A stretch of DNA of 49,024 bases from an uncultured SAR86 cluster bacterium (GCA_902520495.1 CABYNW010000007.1:1-49024); one strand, 5' to 3'; positions 25,815 through 35,407 are shown, numbered from the stretch's first letter. Notes: generated from the letters alone by a model not told the origin. Program-made: numbers and translations.

Positions 25815-27037
25815 TACTCGCTTTTTACAATGCGTAAGAGCTTAGAAAAGAAGCCCTGATTCTGTTCTGACAGCATTTGGTGATTAAGCTGTTGATAACC
25901 ATGTTCTATCAGTCCAATTGAAGTAGAGTATATTGGGTTCTGTAATATGGTTTCCATACCCTTGAAATTTGATGGTATACCTAATCTAACTGAGGTTTGG
26001 AATATTGATTCCGCTAACTGAACAACACCTTCCATTTTTGAAGTGCCTCCAGTAAGAACAATTCCAGCTGATATATGTTCTTCAAATCCATTTCTTGAAA
26101 TTTCAACTTTAATCAAATCAAAAAGTTCAGAATAACGTTGTTGAATTATATCTGCCAAGGCGCTTCTAGAACATTCTCTTGGAGATCTCCCACCAACCGC
26201 AAGAACTTCAAATTTTTCATTATCTTTTGTAAATTCTGTTACTGCGCAACCAAATTTTTGTTTTATATCCTCAGCCTGAGGTGTTGGAGTTCTTAACGCC
26301 TCGGCTATATCTTTCGTAACATTATCACCCGCATATGGAATAACTCCTGTATGTACTATGGAACCAGAATTAAATATTGCTATATCAGTGGTTCCGCCAC
26401 CAATATCAACCAAACAAACACCTAGCTCTTTTTCATCATCAGATAATATTGAGTGCGAACTTGCGAATTGCTCTAATACAAAATCATCAACTTTTAGTCC
26501 ACAATTTTTTATACACTTTTCAATATTTTTTAGAGCACTATTTGCGCATGTAACAAGATGAACTTTTGTTTCCAATCTAGTACCAGACATCCCTAGAGGA
26601 TCTAAGCTAACCTCTTGTCCATCTATAATAAATGATTGAGGTATCACATGGAGCAAATTTTGATCAGAAGGAATTGCTACCGCCTGAGCAGATTCAATTA
26701 CTCTATCTATATCATATGCTGAGACTTCATTATTTTTAATTGCCTCAGTACCGTGAGAATTTAAACTTCTAATATGTTTACCAGCAATACCAACATATAC
26801 AGATTTAATTTTTTCTTCAATCATTGATTGAGCTTGATCAACTGCTTTGCTAATTGCATCTGTAGTAGCATCTATATTAACAACAACTCCCTTTTTAAGA
26901 CCACTCGAAGGATATGCTCCTAATGCGATAATTTCTAATTTTTTTTCATCATCATATTTTCCAACAATACATACTACCTTAGAAGTACCTATATCTAAGC
27001 CAACAATCATATTAGAATTTTTACTTTTATTTGCCAT
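25811..27037 (-). CDS. ftsA: Cell division protein FtsA
   Basis: A 408-residue actin-family protein. I-V-G-L-D-I-G-T-S-K-V (phosphate 1), L-G-V-C-L-V-D-I-G-G-G-T-T-D-I-A (phosphate 2) and I-V-L-T-G-G-T-S-K-M-E-G (adenosine motif) are intact. It ends in a membrane-targeting amphipathic helix, F-F-S-K-L-L-R-I-V-K-S-E-Y. It tethers FtsZ to the membrane. It overlaps ftsQ by 11 bases. ftsZ, which normally follows ftsA, is not here: the next gene is rpsF. Confidence 0.97.
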   Translation of the reverse strand: MANKSKNSNMIVGLDIGTSKVVCIVGKYDDEKKLEIIALGAYPSSGLKKGVVVNIDATTDAISKAVDQAQSMIEEKIKSVYVGIAGKHIRSLNSHGTEAIKNNEVSAYDIDRVIESAQAVAIPSDQNLLHVIPQSFIIDGQEVSLDPLGMSGTRLETKVHLVTCANSALKNIEKCIKNCGLKVDDFVLEQFASSHSILSDDEKELGVCLVDIGGGTTDIAIFNSGSIVHTGVIPYAGDNVTKDIAEALRTPTPQAEDIKQKFGCAVTEFTKDNEKFEVLAVGGRSPRECSRSALADIIQQRYSELFDLIKVEISRNGFEEHISAGIVLTGGTSKMEGVVQLAESIFQTSVRLGIPSNFKGMETILQNPIYSTSIGLIEHGYQQLNHQMLSEQNQGFFSKLLRIVKSEY

Positions 27038-27656
27038 AATCTATTGCAACCCCATCCTTATATCTCATATCTATGATACTAGGTATTTTCTTTTTCTCGT
27101 ATAAATAATTTACAGTATCTATAAAATTTTTAACTCTTTCTTGAGGAATATCTTTACCAAATCTTATTAATGTAGATTCAGTTATAACATCCCAGCCAGA
27201 AACAAAGTTATATTCTATTTTATTAATTTTAAAATTGATTAAATTATTTAACTCAACTAGTTCGATTAAAAAAAGGACATCTTTAATCTTGTTTATGTCA
27301 CCATCAACTTTTATTAATTCATTATTTGATTGATCGTATTTAAATTTTATTAAGTTTTTATCATAAAAATATTCTTTATTTAAAATAAATATAGGTTCTC
27401 GATTTTTGATGCTGATATAAACCTTCTTTTTGAAGGGTTTATAAATAATTGAATAATTCTCTATCCAGTCTTGTTTCTGAATAAGTGCCTGAATTCCTAA
27501 CCTCGAGGACTCCTTTTCAAGATCTTTCAAAAGCATTTTTTGAGATTTGTACTCAAATCCAGACTCATAATTAATATTAATTTCATATTGAGAAATTAAA
27601 TTCATAGAAAATGAAAAAAGTATTAAAAAATATGTTTTCTTATATAGACGCATCAA
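27027..27656 (-). CDS. ftsQ: Cell division protein FtsQ, short
   Basis: A 209-residue protein (E. coli 276) with an N-terminal membrane helix at about 5-22 and little cytoplasmic tail. It has a partial POTRA-like stretch (L-G-I-Q-A-L-I-Q-K-Q-D-W-I-E-N) and the FtsQ-type end: N-F-I-D-T-V-N-Y-L-Y near 180, then I-D-M-R-Y-K-D-G-V-A-I, comparable to V-D-L-R-Y-x-x-G-A-A-V. Identity rests mainly on that C-terminal motif and the position between ddl and ftsA. The POTRA domain appears trimmed. It overlaps ddl by 17 bases. Confidence 0.85.
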   Translation of the reverse strand: MMRLYKKTYFLILFSFSMNLISQYEININYESGFEYKSQKMLLKDLEKESSRLGIQALIQKQDWIENYSIIYKPFKKKVYISIKNREPIFILNKEYFYDKNLIKFKYDQSNNELIKVDGDINKIKDVLFLIELVELNNLINFKINKIEYNFVSGWDVITESTLIRFGKDIPQERVKNFIDTVNYLYEKKKIPSIIDMRYKDGVAIDYGK

Positions 27657-28566
27657 TTATCTTTTGCACTACCTCTTTATAACTTAAACCTATAAAACCA
27701 CCAGACTTTGGAACATTACTATGGGCTGTCATTCCAGGTGCGGTATTTACTTCTATTACATAAAATTTACCATCATTATCTTGAAATAAATCAATTCTTG
27801 CCCAACCCTTACAACCTAGAGTATTAAAAGCATCCAATGAAATAGATTTGATATCTTTTAATTCATCTGATGACAATTCTGCTTGAATATGAAGAGTGTC
27901 ATCTGAAATATATTTTGCGTCATAATCATAAAATTCATTTTTTGTAACTATTTCTATGGGTGGAAAGCATTCTTGATTAATTATAGTTACTGTAAGTTCT
28001 CTTCCTTCAATATATTCTTCAAATAAAAAACCTCTTTTGCGATTGGTGCAGTTTTTATATGCATTTTTAAGGCTTTCATCATCACTAATTTTAAAAATAT
28101 CAATACTTGAGCCGTCTGCATCAGGCTTTAAAAATAAATAATTGAAAGGTCTAAAACAATCATAAAGAGGTATATTTAAACCATTTTCTGCAACTTGATA
28201 GCTAAATTTTTCGATACTAATTGAAATAGGAGTATTTATATTGTTTTCTTTTAAAATTTTTTTCGTTATTTTTTTGTTCCATGTTTTCGAGCAAGCCTCT
28301 GGTCCAGATCCAGAATATAAAATATTTAAATCCTCTAGGTCTTTTTGGAGTTTACCGCCCTCACCCTCAAAACCATGAAGAACAATAAAAATAAAATCAT
28401 AAATCTTTAACTCTTTTAAATTACTTAGATCCTTAAAATCTATTAAATCTGATTCATAACCTAGATTGTATATTGCTTCATACACACCTTGGCCACTTTG
28501 CAATGATATTTCTCTTTCAGAGGAAGAACCCCCGCAAAGAACTGCTACTTTTTTTATCTCTTCCAT
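27640..28566 (-). CDS. ddl: D-alanine--D-alanine ligase
   Basis: A 308-residue ATP-grasp ligase. The N-terminal V-A-V-L-C-G-G-S-S-S-E-R-E-I-S-L-Q-S-G, F-I-V-L-H-G-F-E-G-E-G-G, Y-S-G-S-G-P-E-A-C and the C-terminal V-I-E-V-N-T-A-P-G-M-T motifs match DdlB. It joins two D-alanines made by Alr for the MurF step. It overlaps murC by 13 bases, in the position usual for gammaproteobacteria (no murB between). Confidence 0.97.
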   Translation of the reverse strand: MEEIKKVAVLCGGSSSEREISLQSGQGVYEAIYNLGYESDLIDFKDLSNLKELKIYDFIFIVLHGFEGEGGKLQKDLEDLNILYSGSGPEACSKTWNKKITKKILKENNINTPISISIEKFSYQVAENGLNIPLYDCFRPFNYLFLKPDADGSSIDIFKISDDESLKNAYKNCTNRKRGFLFEEYIEGRELTVTIINQECFPPIEIVTKNEFYDYDAKYISDDTLHIQAELSSDELKDIKSISLDAFNTLGCKGWARIDLFQDNDGKFYVIEVNTAPGMTAHSNVPKSGGFIGLSYKEVVQKIIDASI

Positions 28567-29948
28567 TTATCTTTTATTGATTCACAAACTTTTGAAACAC
28601 TTCCAGCTCCTTGAGTTACTAAGATATCAAAAGAATCTTTTTTATAATCAATCAAATCAATTACTTCATCATGACTTTTTAAATAAGTAACATCCTTATG
28701 GCCCATTTGTTTAACCGATTCTGCTATTGTTCTTGAATGTATTCCTCTAATTGGCTTTTCGCTTGCAGGGTATATATCAAGCAATATTAATGAGTCTGTT
28801 TTATTAAGGACTCTAACGAAATCATCAAAAAGTTGAGCAGTCCTTGAGAATCTATGAGGTTGAAATATCATGCAAGCTTTCTTTTTTGGGTATTCTTCTT
28901 TGTAAGCTTTTATATTTGATTCTATTTCAAGAGGATGATGTCCGTAGTCATCAATTAATGTAACTGTCTTAGAATCAATTTTTATCTCATGCTTTTCATA
29001 CCTTCTTCCCACACCTGAAAATGATGATATACCCTTCTTTATAAATCCAATTGGAACTCCCTCTTCCATGGCAACACCAATTGATGCGGTTGCATTAAAA
29101 ACATTATGTTTGCCTGGAAGATTAATTTTAAATTTATGCATTTTTTGATTCTTTTTATCAAAAATTTCAAAATTTTGTTTTCCTCTATATGAAGCTATAT
29201 TTTTAATTTGATAATCACAATTTTTGGATTCGCCAAAAGTGATTTGAGTTCTATGTATTTTTTTTGATATTTTTTTGATATTTTTATCATCTCCATTAAT
29301 CATAAGGTATCCATAAAAGGGAACATTTTCTAAAAATGTTACAAATGAATCTAATAAATTTTCAAAAATATTATTGTAATGAACTAAATGATCGTCATCA
29401 ATATTTGTTAAGACCGCAACATCTGGCTGAATGTGAACAAAGGTTCCATCACTTTCATCTGCTTCTGCAACCAAGTATTTCCCCTCTCCAAGATCTGAGT
29501 TTTCATCAGTGCTTAATATCTTTCCTCCAACTACATATGTAGGACTTAATTTTGCAACGCTTAGAATTTTTGCAATCATGCTAGTAGTTGTCGTTTTACC
29601 ATGACTTCCTGCGACGGCAATACCCTCATAGCCAATCATAATACTCCCAAGCATTTCTGCTCTTGGAATAATTGTTATTAATTTTTCTTTGGCCTCTATA
29701 AGCTCAGGATTCTTTTTATCTATAGCTGAGGAAAAAACTATCAAGTTTGCTCCTTTAATATTTTTTTTTGTATGTCCTATAAATACTTTTGCTCCATCCA
29801 TTCTAAGTTTTTTTAAATCATTAGATTCAACTATGTCAGACCCTGAAACTTTATAGCCTTGCTTCAGCAATAATCTAGCAATACCTATCATGCCTGCTCC
29901 ACCAATGCCGACAAAATGAATTTTCTTAACTTTTTTAAATAGATTCAT
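28554..29948 (-). CDS. murC: UDP-N-acetylmuramate--L-alanine ligase
   Basis: A 464-residue Mur ligase. The N-domain begins H-F-V-G-I-G-G-A-G-M, the P-loop is V-A-G-S-H-G-K-T-T-T at about 110, and the G-K-H-N-V-F-N-A motif and D-D-Y-G-H-H-P are present. It adds L-Ala to UDP-MurNAc in the cytoplasm. All hallmarks lost or changed in the neighbouring murD are intact here. It overlaps murG by 14 bases. Confidence 0.97.
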   Translation of the reverse strand: MNLFKKVKKIHFVGIGGAGMIGIARLLLKQGYKVSGSDIVESNDLKKLRMDGAKVFIGHTKKNIKGANLIVFSSAIDKKNPELIEAKEKLITIIPRAEMLGSIMIGYEGIAVAGSHGKTTTTSMIAKILSVAKLSPTYVVGGKILSTDENSDLGEGKYLVAEADESDGTFVHIQPDVAVLTNIDDDHLVHYNNIFENLLDSFVTFLENVPFYGYLMINGDDKNIKKISKKIHRTQITFGESKNCDYQIKNIASYRGKQNFEIFDKKNQKMHKFKINLPGKHNVFNATASIGVAMEEGVPIGFIKKGISSFSGVGRRYEKHEIKIDSKTVTLIDDYGHHPLEIESNIKAYKEEYPKKKACMIFQPHRFSRTAQLFDDFVRVLNKTDSLILLDIYPASEKPIRGIHSRTIAESVKQMGHKDVTYLKSHDEVIDLIDYKKDSFDILVTQGAGSVSKVCESIKDKWKR

Positions 29949-30984
29949 TATTAAAAAATTTATGTATGTTACTAATAATAATTTCTTTAGATTTAATATG
30001 GCTTAAATTGCTATTTTTTTTCCAATCTAGGAAGGTTTTGTTTCTAATAATTTCATAAACATTTTCTCGTAATTCTTTTAATGATTTATGTTGCTGATGC
30101 ATTACGCCCATTTTTATATCTTCGATAATTTTTGCATTTTCAACTTGATGATTATCTATCGAAGTTGGGAGTGGAATTACAAAAACGCCCCTTCTTAGAG
30201 ATGTGATCTCTGATAAACTTAAAGCACCACCTCTTGAAATAACAAAATCAGACCAAAATATTTGCTCTGCTGGATTTTCATAAAATTCAGAAACTTCAGC
30301 TTCTACACCATTTAGTAAATATATATCTTTAACTTTTTTAAAATTATTTATTCCACATTGGTGTTTGATTTTAATTTCTTCAGAAAAATTTCTAAATATT
30401 TTAGGAATTTCATTATTGATATATTCTGCTCCTTGGCTTCCGCCAGTAATATAGATATTTATGAAATCATTATTTTTATTTCTGCTCTCATGAATTGCAA
30501 AAGAATCTCTTATAGGATTGCCAGACAAAATAGACTTATTAACACCCTTAATGGGAAATCCAAGAAAATTTATTTTTGAAAAATTGGATATAAACTTATT
30601 AGCTGATCCTAATATAGCGTTTTGTTCATGTATAAATATTGGTTTTCTTTTTAACCAAGATGAAATAGCTGCTGGAACAGTTATAAAGCCTCCAAAACCA
30701 ATCATTGCGTCGATTTTTTCTATATTTATAATTCTATTAACTTTGAATATATTTATGCATACAAGAAACAAGGTTTTAAATTTTGTTATTAAATTTCCTC
30801 CTCTAAATCCATCAATTGAAAGATTGTATGATCTAGAATTAATATCCTTATATGCCGTTTTTTCAATTTCAGAGCCTATTCCAAGAAAAACTACCTCATG
30901 ATTATTCTTAATTAATTCTTTTGCAACAGATGAAGCTGGAAAAACATGGCCTCCTGTTTTTGCAGCTACAATTAAAAATTTCAT
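29935..30984 (-). CDS. murG: MurG, lipid II synthase glycosyltransferase
   Basis: A 349-residue GT28 enzyme. The N-terminal loop A-A-K-T-G-G-H-V-F-P-A corresponds to G-G-T-G-G-H-V-F-P-A, followed by G-F-G-G-F-I-T-V-P-A, H-E-Q-N-A-I-L-G-S-A-N-K and the C-domain I-S-R-G-G-A-L-S-L-S-E. It transfers GlcNAc to lipid I at the inner face of the membrane, making lipid II. The gene starts three bases after ftsW. Confidence 0.96.
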   Translation of the reverse strand: MKFLIVAAKTGGHVFPASSVAKELIKNNHEVVFLGIGSEIEKTAYKDINSRSYNLSIDGFRGGNLITKFKTLFLVCINIFKVNRIINIEKIDAMIGFGGFITVPAAISSWLKRKPIFIHEQNAILGSANKFISNFSKINFLGFPIKGVNKSILSGNPIRDSFAIHESRNKNNDFINIYITGGSQGAEYINNEIPKIFRNFSEEIKIKHQCGINNFKKVKDIYLLNGVEAEVSEFYENPAEQIFWSDFVISRGGALSLSEITSLRRGVFVIPLPTSIDNHQVENAKIIEDIKMGVMHQQHKSLKELRENVYEIIRNKTFLDWKKNSNLSHIKSKEIIISNIHKFFNNESI

Positions 30985-30987
30985 AAT

Positions 30988-32097
30988 CTAGAGTAATTTA
31001 TTTTCATTATTTATCCTAAGGACAATTCCCATCAATGAAAGCATGATAATAATACTTGTCCCGCCATAACTTATAAAGGGAAGCGTTAGCCCTTTTGTGG
31101 GCAACAATCCAATATTTACTGCAATATTAAAAAACATTTGAATTGATATAAGCATAAATACGCCAAAAACTACATATCCCTGAAAATGCCTTCCCTTTGC
31201 AAATGATTCTAAAGAAATTGATATTAAACCTATAAATAAGATTACAAATAATAATATTAAGATCAAGCCTCCAATTATCCCAAGCTCCTCAACCAATATT
31301 GCAAAAATAAAATCCGTATGTGCTTCTGGCAAGAAAAAGCTTTTTTGGAAACTATTACCAAGCCCAACACCAAACCAACCTCCTTGACCTATACTAATGA
31401 GTGAATTTGATAGCTGCCATCCTGCATTTAGAACAACTTCAGTTGCAAAGGGGTCAGTAAATGCTAAAACTCTTGCTAGTCTCATTGGTGAAGTAGTAAT
31501 AGCAAGATAGCCCAGTAAAATAATTAAAAGTATTAATAAACCTAATTGAAAAAAAGATATGCCGGCATAAAAAAGAATGCCTACTACAAGAATACAGACT
31601 ATCGCAGTTGATCCTAAGTCTGGTTGACCCATTATTAAGACTGAAATTATAAAAAGTAATGCGAGGGGCTTCAAAAAACTTCTCACAGAATCAATTTCTG
31701 ACATTCTTCTTACTGAATATCCTGAAATATAGAGAATTAAACTAAATTTACATATTTCTGAAGGCTGAATATTTATTGGGCCGAGCCTAATCCATCTTAT
31801 ACTTCCATTAACACTAGTTCCGACATCAGGAATAAATAGCACTATTAATAATAAAATACTTAATAGCATAAAAATCCAATCAGTCTTGTATAAGACGTTG
31901 GAAGGTAACAACAAAAAACCTATCATTGATATAAGTCCAATTGCTATAAAAATGATTTGTCTTTGAGCAAAATAAAAAGGATTAGATGTCATCTCATCTG
32001 CAACATATATGCTAGATGATGTAACCATTATCATGCCCAAAATTATTAAAACTGATAAAGGTAAAATTATTAAAATATCGTTTCTAGTTATTTTCAC
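30988..32097 (-). CDS. ftsW: FtsW, SEDS-family peptidoglycan glycosyltransferase
   Basis: A 369-residue protein with about ten membrane helices. SEDS motifs include F-Y-F-A-Q-R-Q near the start, N-I-Q-P-S-E-I-C-K-F, the H-T-D-F-I-F-A-I-L-V-E-E-L-G loop and G-L-T-L-P-F-I-S-Y-G-G-T-S. FtsW polymerises lipid II at the division site with FtsI. It overlaps murD by four bases. Confidence 0.96.
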   Translation of the reverse strand: MKITRNDILIILPLSVLIILGMIMVTSSSIYVADEMTSNPFYFAQRQIIFIAIGLISMIGFLLLPSNVLYKTDWIFMLLSILLLIVLFIPDVGTSVNGSIRWIRLGPINIQPSEICKFSLILYISGYSVRRMSEIDSVRSFLKPLALLFIISVLIMGQPDLGSTAIVCILVVGILFYAGISFFQLGLLILLIILLGYLAITTSPMRLARVLAFTDPFATEVVLNAGWQLSNSLISIGQGGWFGVGLGNSFQKSFFLPEAHTDFIFAILVEELGIIGGLILILLFVILFIGLISISLESFAKGRHFQGYVVFGVFMLISIQMFFNIAVNIGLLPTKGLTLPFISYGGTSIIIMLSLMGIVLRINNENKLL

Positions 32098-33134
32098 TTA
32101 ATTAAATGTTTTTTTACTTGGAGATTAAAAAATTCTCCTCTTTCAATATAGTTTTTAAAGTCATCTCCGCTTGGGTAACCAGGAGAAAATAGAATATTTT
32201 TATGATCAATATCTTGATTAATTATTTCAAATACTTCACATAAAGAATCGACTTTTATTTTTTCTGGATGATGTAAACATTTATTGATATCTTTGGCATG
32301 AGATCCAAAAATAAAAACTTTTTCTGGTCCCTCTATATTAATTAATCTGTTACTTTCTTTTTTTGTATCTCCGCATACTATAAGCACGTATTCTGAACCT
32401 TTAAAAGAATCTCTTGCCCTTTCTAGGGCATATGATAATGAGTGATAATTGGTTGATTTTGAGTCATTGATAATGTTCTTATATATAGTTTCATATCTTA
32501 ATGGAAGATTTTTTAATTTAATCTCTTTTGATTTGGTCTTTGTTATCCATTCAAAAAGCTTATATGGATCTAATTCATTTGAAATTGTATTTTTAGCTAA
32601 AAGAATCTTTTTCTTTGCATCTTCATAAGATTTTATACTTCCATGATAGTCTAAATGGTCAACATCAATATTAAGCAATATTCCATAATCTAATTTATTC
32701 TTTTTCATCTTGTCCAGCTGAAAACTAGATAATTCAATAATTGAGAATTTTTTATTATTATTTATAAAATCAAGCATGGGATTGCCAATATTTCCTATTA
32801 AATTAGCTGAATTATAGTCTTCAAATATTTGTTGCAAATGAAATGCTGTTGTGCTTTTTCTATTTGTGCCTGTTATACCAATTTTTATTGAATTGTCATA
32901 ATTAAAAAATATATCGATATCAGTATAAGTATTATTATTCTTTTTTTTTATTTCTTTAAAAATTGATTTTGGTATGCCGGGACTGCATAAAATTTGATCA
33001 AATTCATTCAATTCATATTTTTTATTAAATCTCTTAATATTTTTATCATATATTTCAAATTCTAAATTCCTGGTTGTTAGAAATCTTTCAAAAGATTTTC
33101 CAGTTTCACCATATCCAAATATTAAAGATTTCAA
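32094..33134 (-). CDS. murD: MurD-like UDP-MurNAc-Ala--D-Glu ligase, reduced and with altered P-loop
   Basis: 346 residues instead of about 440. MurD features: N-domain F-G-Y-G-E-T-G-K-S and S-P-G-I-P, I-E-L-S-S-F-Q-L (about 133-140), D-H-L-D-Y-H-G, L-P-L-R-Y-E (210-215), I-N-D-S-K-S-T-N (222-229), and L-F-S-P-G-Y-P-S-G-D near the end. The P-loop reads G-I-T-G-T-N-R-K-S-T, with Arg92 where Gly is expected (AGA, one transition from GGA). Between about residues 180 and 205 most of the end of the central domain is missing, including the H-N-x-x-N motif and surrounding helices; D-G-K-G is also not recognisable. The frame opens with TTG, no Shine-Dalgarno, and is in phase with the upstream orphan gene. 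It could be a tolerated minimal MurD or a decaying one. Confidence 0.8.
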   Translation of the reverse strand: MKSLIFGYGETGKSFERFLTTRNLEFEIYDKNIKRFNKKYELNEFDQILCSPGIPKSIFKEIKKKNNNTYTDIDIFFNYDNSIKIGITGTNRKSTTAFHLQQIFEDYNSANLIGNIGNPMLDFINNNKKFSIIELSSFQLDKMKKNKLDYGILLNIDVDHLDYHGSIKSYEDAKKKILLAKNTISNELDPYKLFEWITKTKSKEIKLKNLPLRYETIYKNIINDSKSTNYHSLSYALERARDSFKGSEYVLIVCGDTKKESNRLINIEGPEKVFIFGSHAKDINKCLHHPEKIKVDSLCEVFEIINQDIDHKNILFSPGYPSGDDFKNYIERGEFFNLQVKKHLIK

Positions 33135-33185
33135 AAGAATAAAATAGATTAGTTCACAATATAAATTCCATGGAAAAGCTTCGCC

Positions 33186-34259
33186 TTATTCTTGGTCGCA
33201 TTTGTCAAATTGGCTCTTGCAAAAAGATACATTCTTTTGTTCCTTTGCAAAATTTAATACTATATAAGAATCATATTCTTTAATTGATCCTAAAATAGGT
33301 TTTCTTAAAACACCATCGAACATTGATTCTCTATTCTGAACTTCGAGCCTATAACTCTGACAAATTAAATCAAAATTTTCTGCTTTTATATCTGAATATA
33401 TTGAACAATATCTTTTATTGTCCAGTTCAGGACTGGTTGTATATCCATAAATCATTCCGACTGCGCATCCAGTTGCTGCACCAATGACTGTCATCGAACC
33501 CAAATCCGCTCCTACCACTGCAGCTGTACCTACTGCGCCTGCAGCAGCACCTGCTGAACCACCAGCCACGCATCCAGCTAAGCCAACTGCGGTCTTTGAC
33601 GAAGTAAGAGCTTCGGGCAATTTCTCAATTACATCTCCAGCTATAGGTAATTTGCTGCCACCATCTGCAATTATCTCGGCTGCAGGAACTATATTTGTAG
33701 GGTTTAATTTAAATGAATCTCCTTCAATTACTAAATTTCCGGTATATACAAAATCTACAGCTCCTATTGTTTTTTTACTTAAAAGGCCTCCCTCTTTAGT
33801 TTTTGGAGAATGATATGTGCCACTAAAGTCTTTTTTTCTTTTGAAATTACCTATTTGTAAATCTTTAGTATCTTTTAATGATATTCCCCAGCCTATTTGA
33901 ATAAACGATAAGAAAACTTTTTTTGAAATAGATTTTTGAGCATCTGGAGCTAAATACAAAATATCATGCAAATAAGAATTATCATCTTTACAAATAAAAA
34001 CCTCATCGTAAAACTTATCTTGATTAATTTTAGACCTAAATGCATATTTACAAGATATCTTATTAAGGTCTTTATTGATATAAGTAAATGAATCATGTGA
34101 TGAACTATCTATAATAAAAGCTTCTCGTAAATCACTCACGTCCTGTTTATTTGAATCATTAAGATTAGCGATATCAATATAGAATTCGGGTTTTAAGTCA
34201 GCAAATGAAAAATTTGTGATTATGGAAATACAAAATATTAAAAGTACTTTAGGTTTCAT
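33186..34259 (-). CDS. Orphan exported protein with glycine-zipper segment inserted in the dcw cluster
   Basis: A 357-residue protein I do not recognise. A signal peptide is clear (hydrophobic residues 5-18, cleavage near F-A-D at about 21). Residues ~25-170 are polar with Cys pairs (for example S-C-K-Y-A-F and F-I-C-K). At about 235-280 comes a Gly/Ala-rich hydrophobic stretch with repeated G-x-x-x-G spacing (A-G-C-V-A-G-G-S-A-G-A-A-A-G-A, then G-A-A-T-G-C-A-V-G-M-I-Y-G), as in glycine-zipper membrane proteins. A Cys-containing C-terminal domain follows (Y-C-S-I-Y-S, L-I-C-Q-S-Y, F-C-K-S, K-C-D). It has 62- and 51-base gaps on either side, unlike its overlapping neighbours, and an upstream TTGATA with TATAAC/TATAAG at non-ideal spacing. 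Confidence 0.8.
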   Translation of the reverse strand: MKPKVLLIFCISIITNFSFADLKPEFYIDIANLNDSNKQDVSDLREAFIIDSSSHDSFTYINKDLNKISCKYAFRSKINQDKFYDEVFICKDDNSYLHDILYLAPDAQKSISKKVFLSFIQIGWGISLKDTKDLQIGNFKRKKDFSGTYHSPKTKEGGLLSKKTIGAVDFVYTGNLVIEGDSFKLNPTNIVPAAEIIADGGSKLPIAGDVIEKLPEALTSSKTAVGLAGCVAGGSAGAAAGAVGTAAVVGADLGSMTVIGAATGCAVGMIYGYTTSPELDNKRYCSIYSDIKAENFDLICQSYRLEVQNRESMFDGVLRKPILGSIKEYDSYIVLNFAKEQKNVSFCKSQFDKCDQE

Positions 34260-34321
34260 ATTATTCTCTTATAGTTATAGTTAAAAATAAGTTTATCAAT
34301 ATTTAAAACTTTAATCATCGT

Positions 34322-35407
34322 TTATCTAAGTTTAAGAGTTGCCAAAGCAATCAAAATCAAAACTAAAGTTACTATCCAGAATCTAACTATTATTTTGGGC
34401 TCTGCCCAGCCTTTTAATTCATAATGATGATGAATTGGTGCCATAAGGAATACTCTTTTACCTCTTGTTTTATATGAAATTACCTGAATAGCAACACTAA
34501 GAGTTTCTACAACAAACACACCTGCCATTATTGCGAAGACTAATTCATGTCTTAATATTATTGCAATTATGCCAAGAATAGCTCCTAAGGCTAAAGAACC
34601 TATATCTCCCATAAACACTTCAGCAGGATAGGTGTTGTACCATAAAAAACCTATTCCAGAGCCAATAAGTGCTCCACAAAATACAATTAATTCTCCAGAT
34701 AGTGGTAAGTGAGGCAAATATAAATAATCTGATATTAATTGATTACCCATTGAGTATGCTATTAGTCCAAGAGCCCCTCCAATCAAGACTGAAGGTAGGA
34801 TAGCTAAACCATCTAAGCCATCTGTTAGATTAACTGCATTTGAGGACCCAACAAGAACAAACATGCCTGTAAAAATGAATATAAATGGAGACATAGGTAT
34901 TATTAAATCTTTAAAAAAAGGAACTATAAAAGATGTTTCAGGAATTATTTCAGCTGAATAATAGAGATAAGTCATTGCTATTAATGCTACCAATGATTGA
35001 AATAATATTTTCTGCTTAGACGTTAATCCATCTGAGCTTTTATGTTTAATTTTTAAATAATCATCAAAAAATCCTATAATTGAGAATCCAACTGTTACAG
35101 AAAGAACCACCCATATATACCTATTTCCGAGATCAGCCCAAAGAAGCGTTGAAATTATTAATGAAGATAAAATCAATAGTCCACCCATGGTGGGTGTACC
35201 TGTCTTCTCTAGGTGAGACTTAGGTCCATCGTCTCTAACATATTGTTCAAACTGCATTGATTTTAAGAAATTAATAATTACAGGACCCAAAATAATAGAA
35301 ATAACTAAGGCGGTTAGTGTTCCACCAATAGTTCTAACTGTTAAGTACCTGAGGACATCAAATCCTGGATCAACAGAAACAAGAACTGTTCCTAAATATT
35401 CAAACAT
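34322..35407 (-). CDS. mraY: MraY, phospho-MurNAc-pentapeptide transferase
   Basis: A 361-residue enzyme with ten membrane helices, full length. It has [37 protein letters not shown] and the histidine motif [11 protein letters not shown]. It couples UDP-MurNAc-pentapeptide to undecaprenyl phosphate to give lipid I. It overlaps murF by eight bases; downstream, the usual overlap with murD is interrupted by the orphan gene. Confidence 0.98.
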   Translation of the reverse strand: MFEYLGTVLVSVDPGFDVLRYLTVRTIGGTLTALVISIILGPVIINFLKSMQFEQYVRDDGPKSHLEKTGTPTMGGLLILSSLIISTLLWADLGNRYIWVVLSVTVGFSIIGFFDDYLKIKHKSSDGLTSKQKILFQSLVALIAMTYLYYSAEIIPETSFIVPFFKDLIIPMSPFIFIFTGMFVLVGSSNAVNLTDGLDGLAILPSVLIGGALGLIAYSMGNQLISDYLYLPHLPLSGELIVFCGALIGSGIGFLWYNTYPAEVFMGDIGSLALGAILGIIAIILRHELVFAIMAGVFVVETLSVAIQVISYKTRGKRVFLMAPIHHHYELKGWAEPKIIVRFWIVTLVLILIALATLKLR

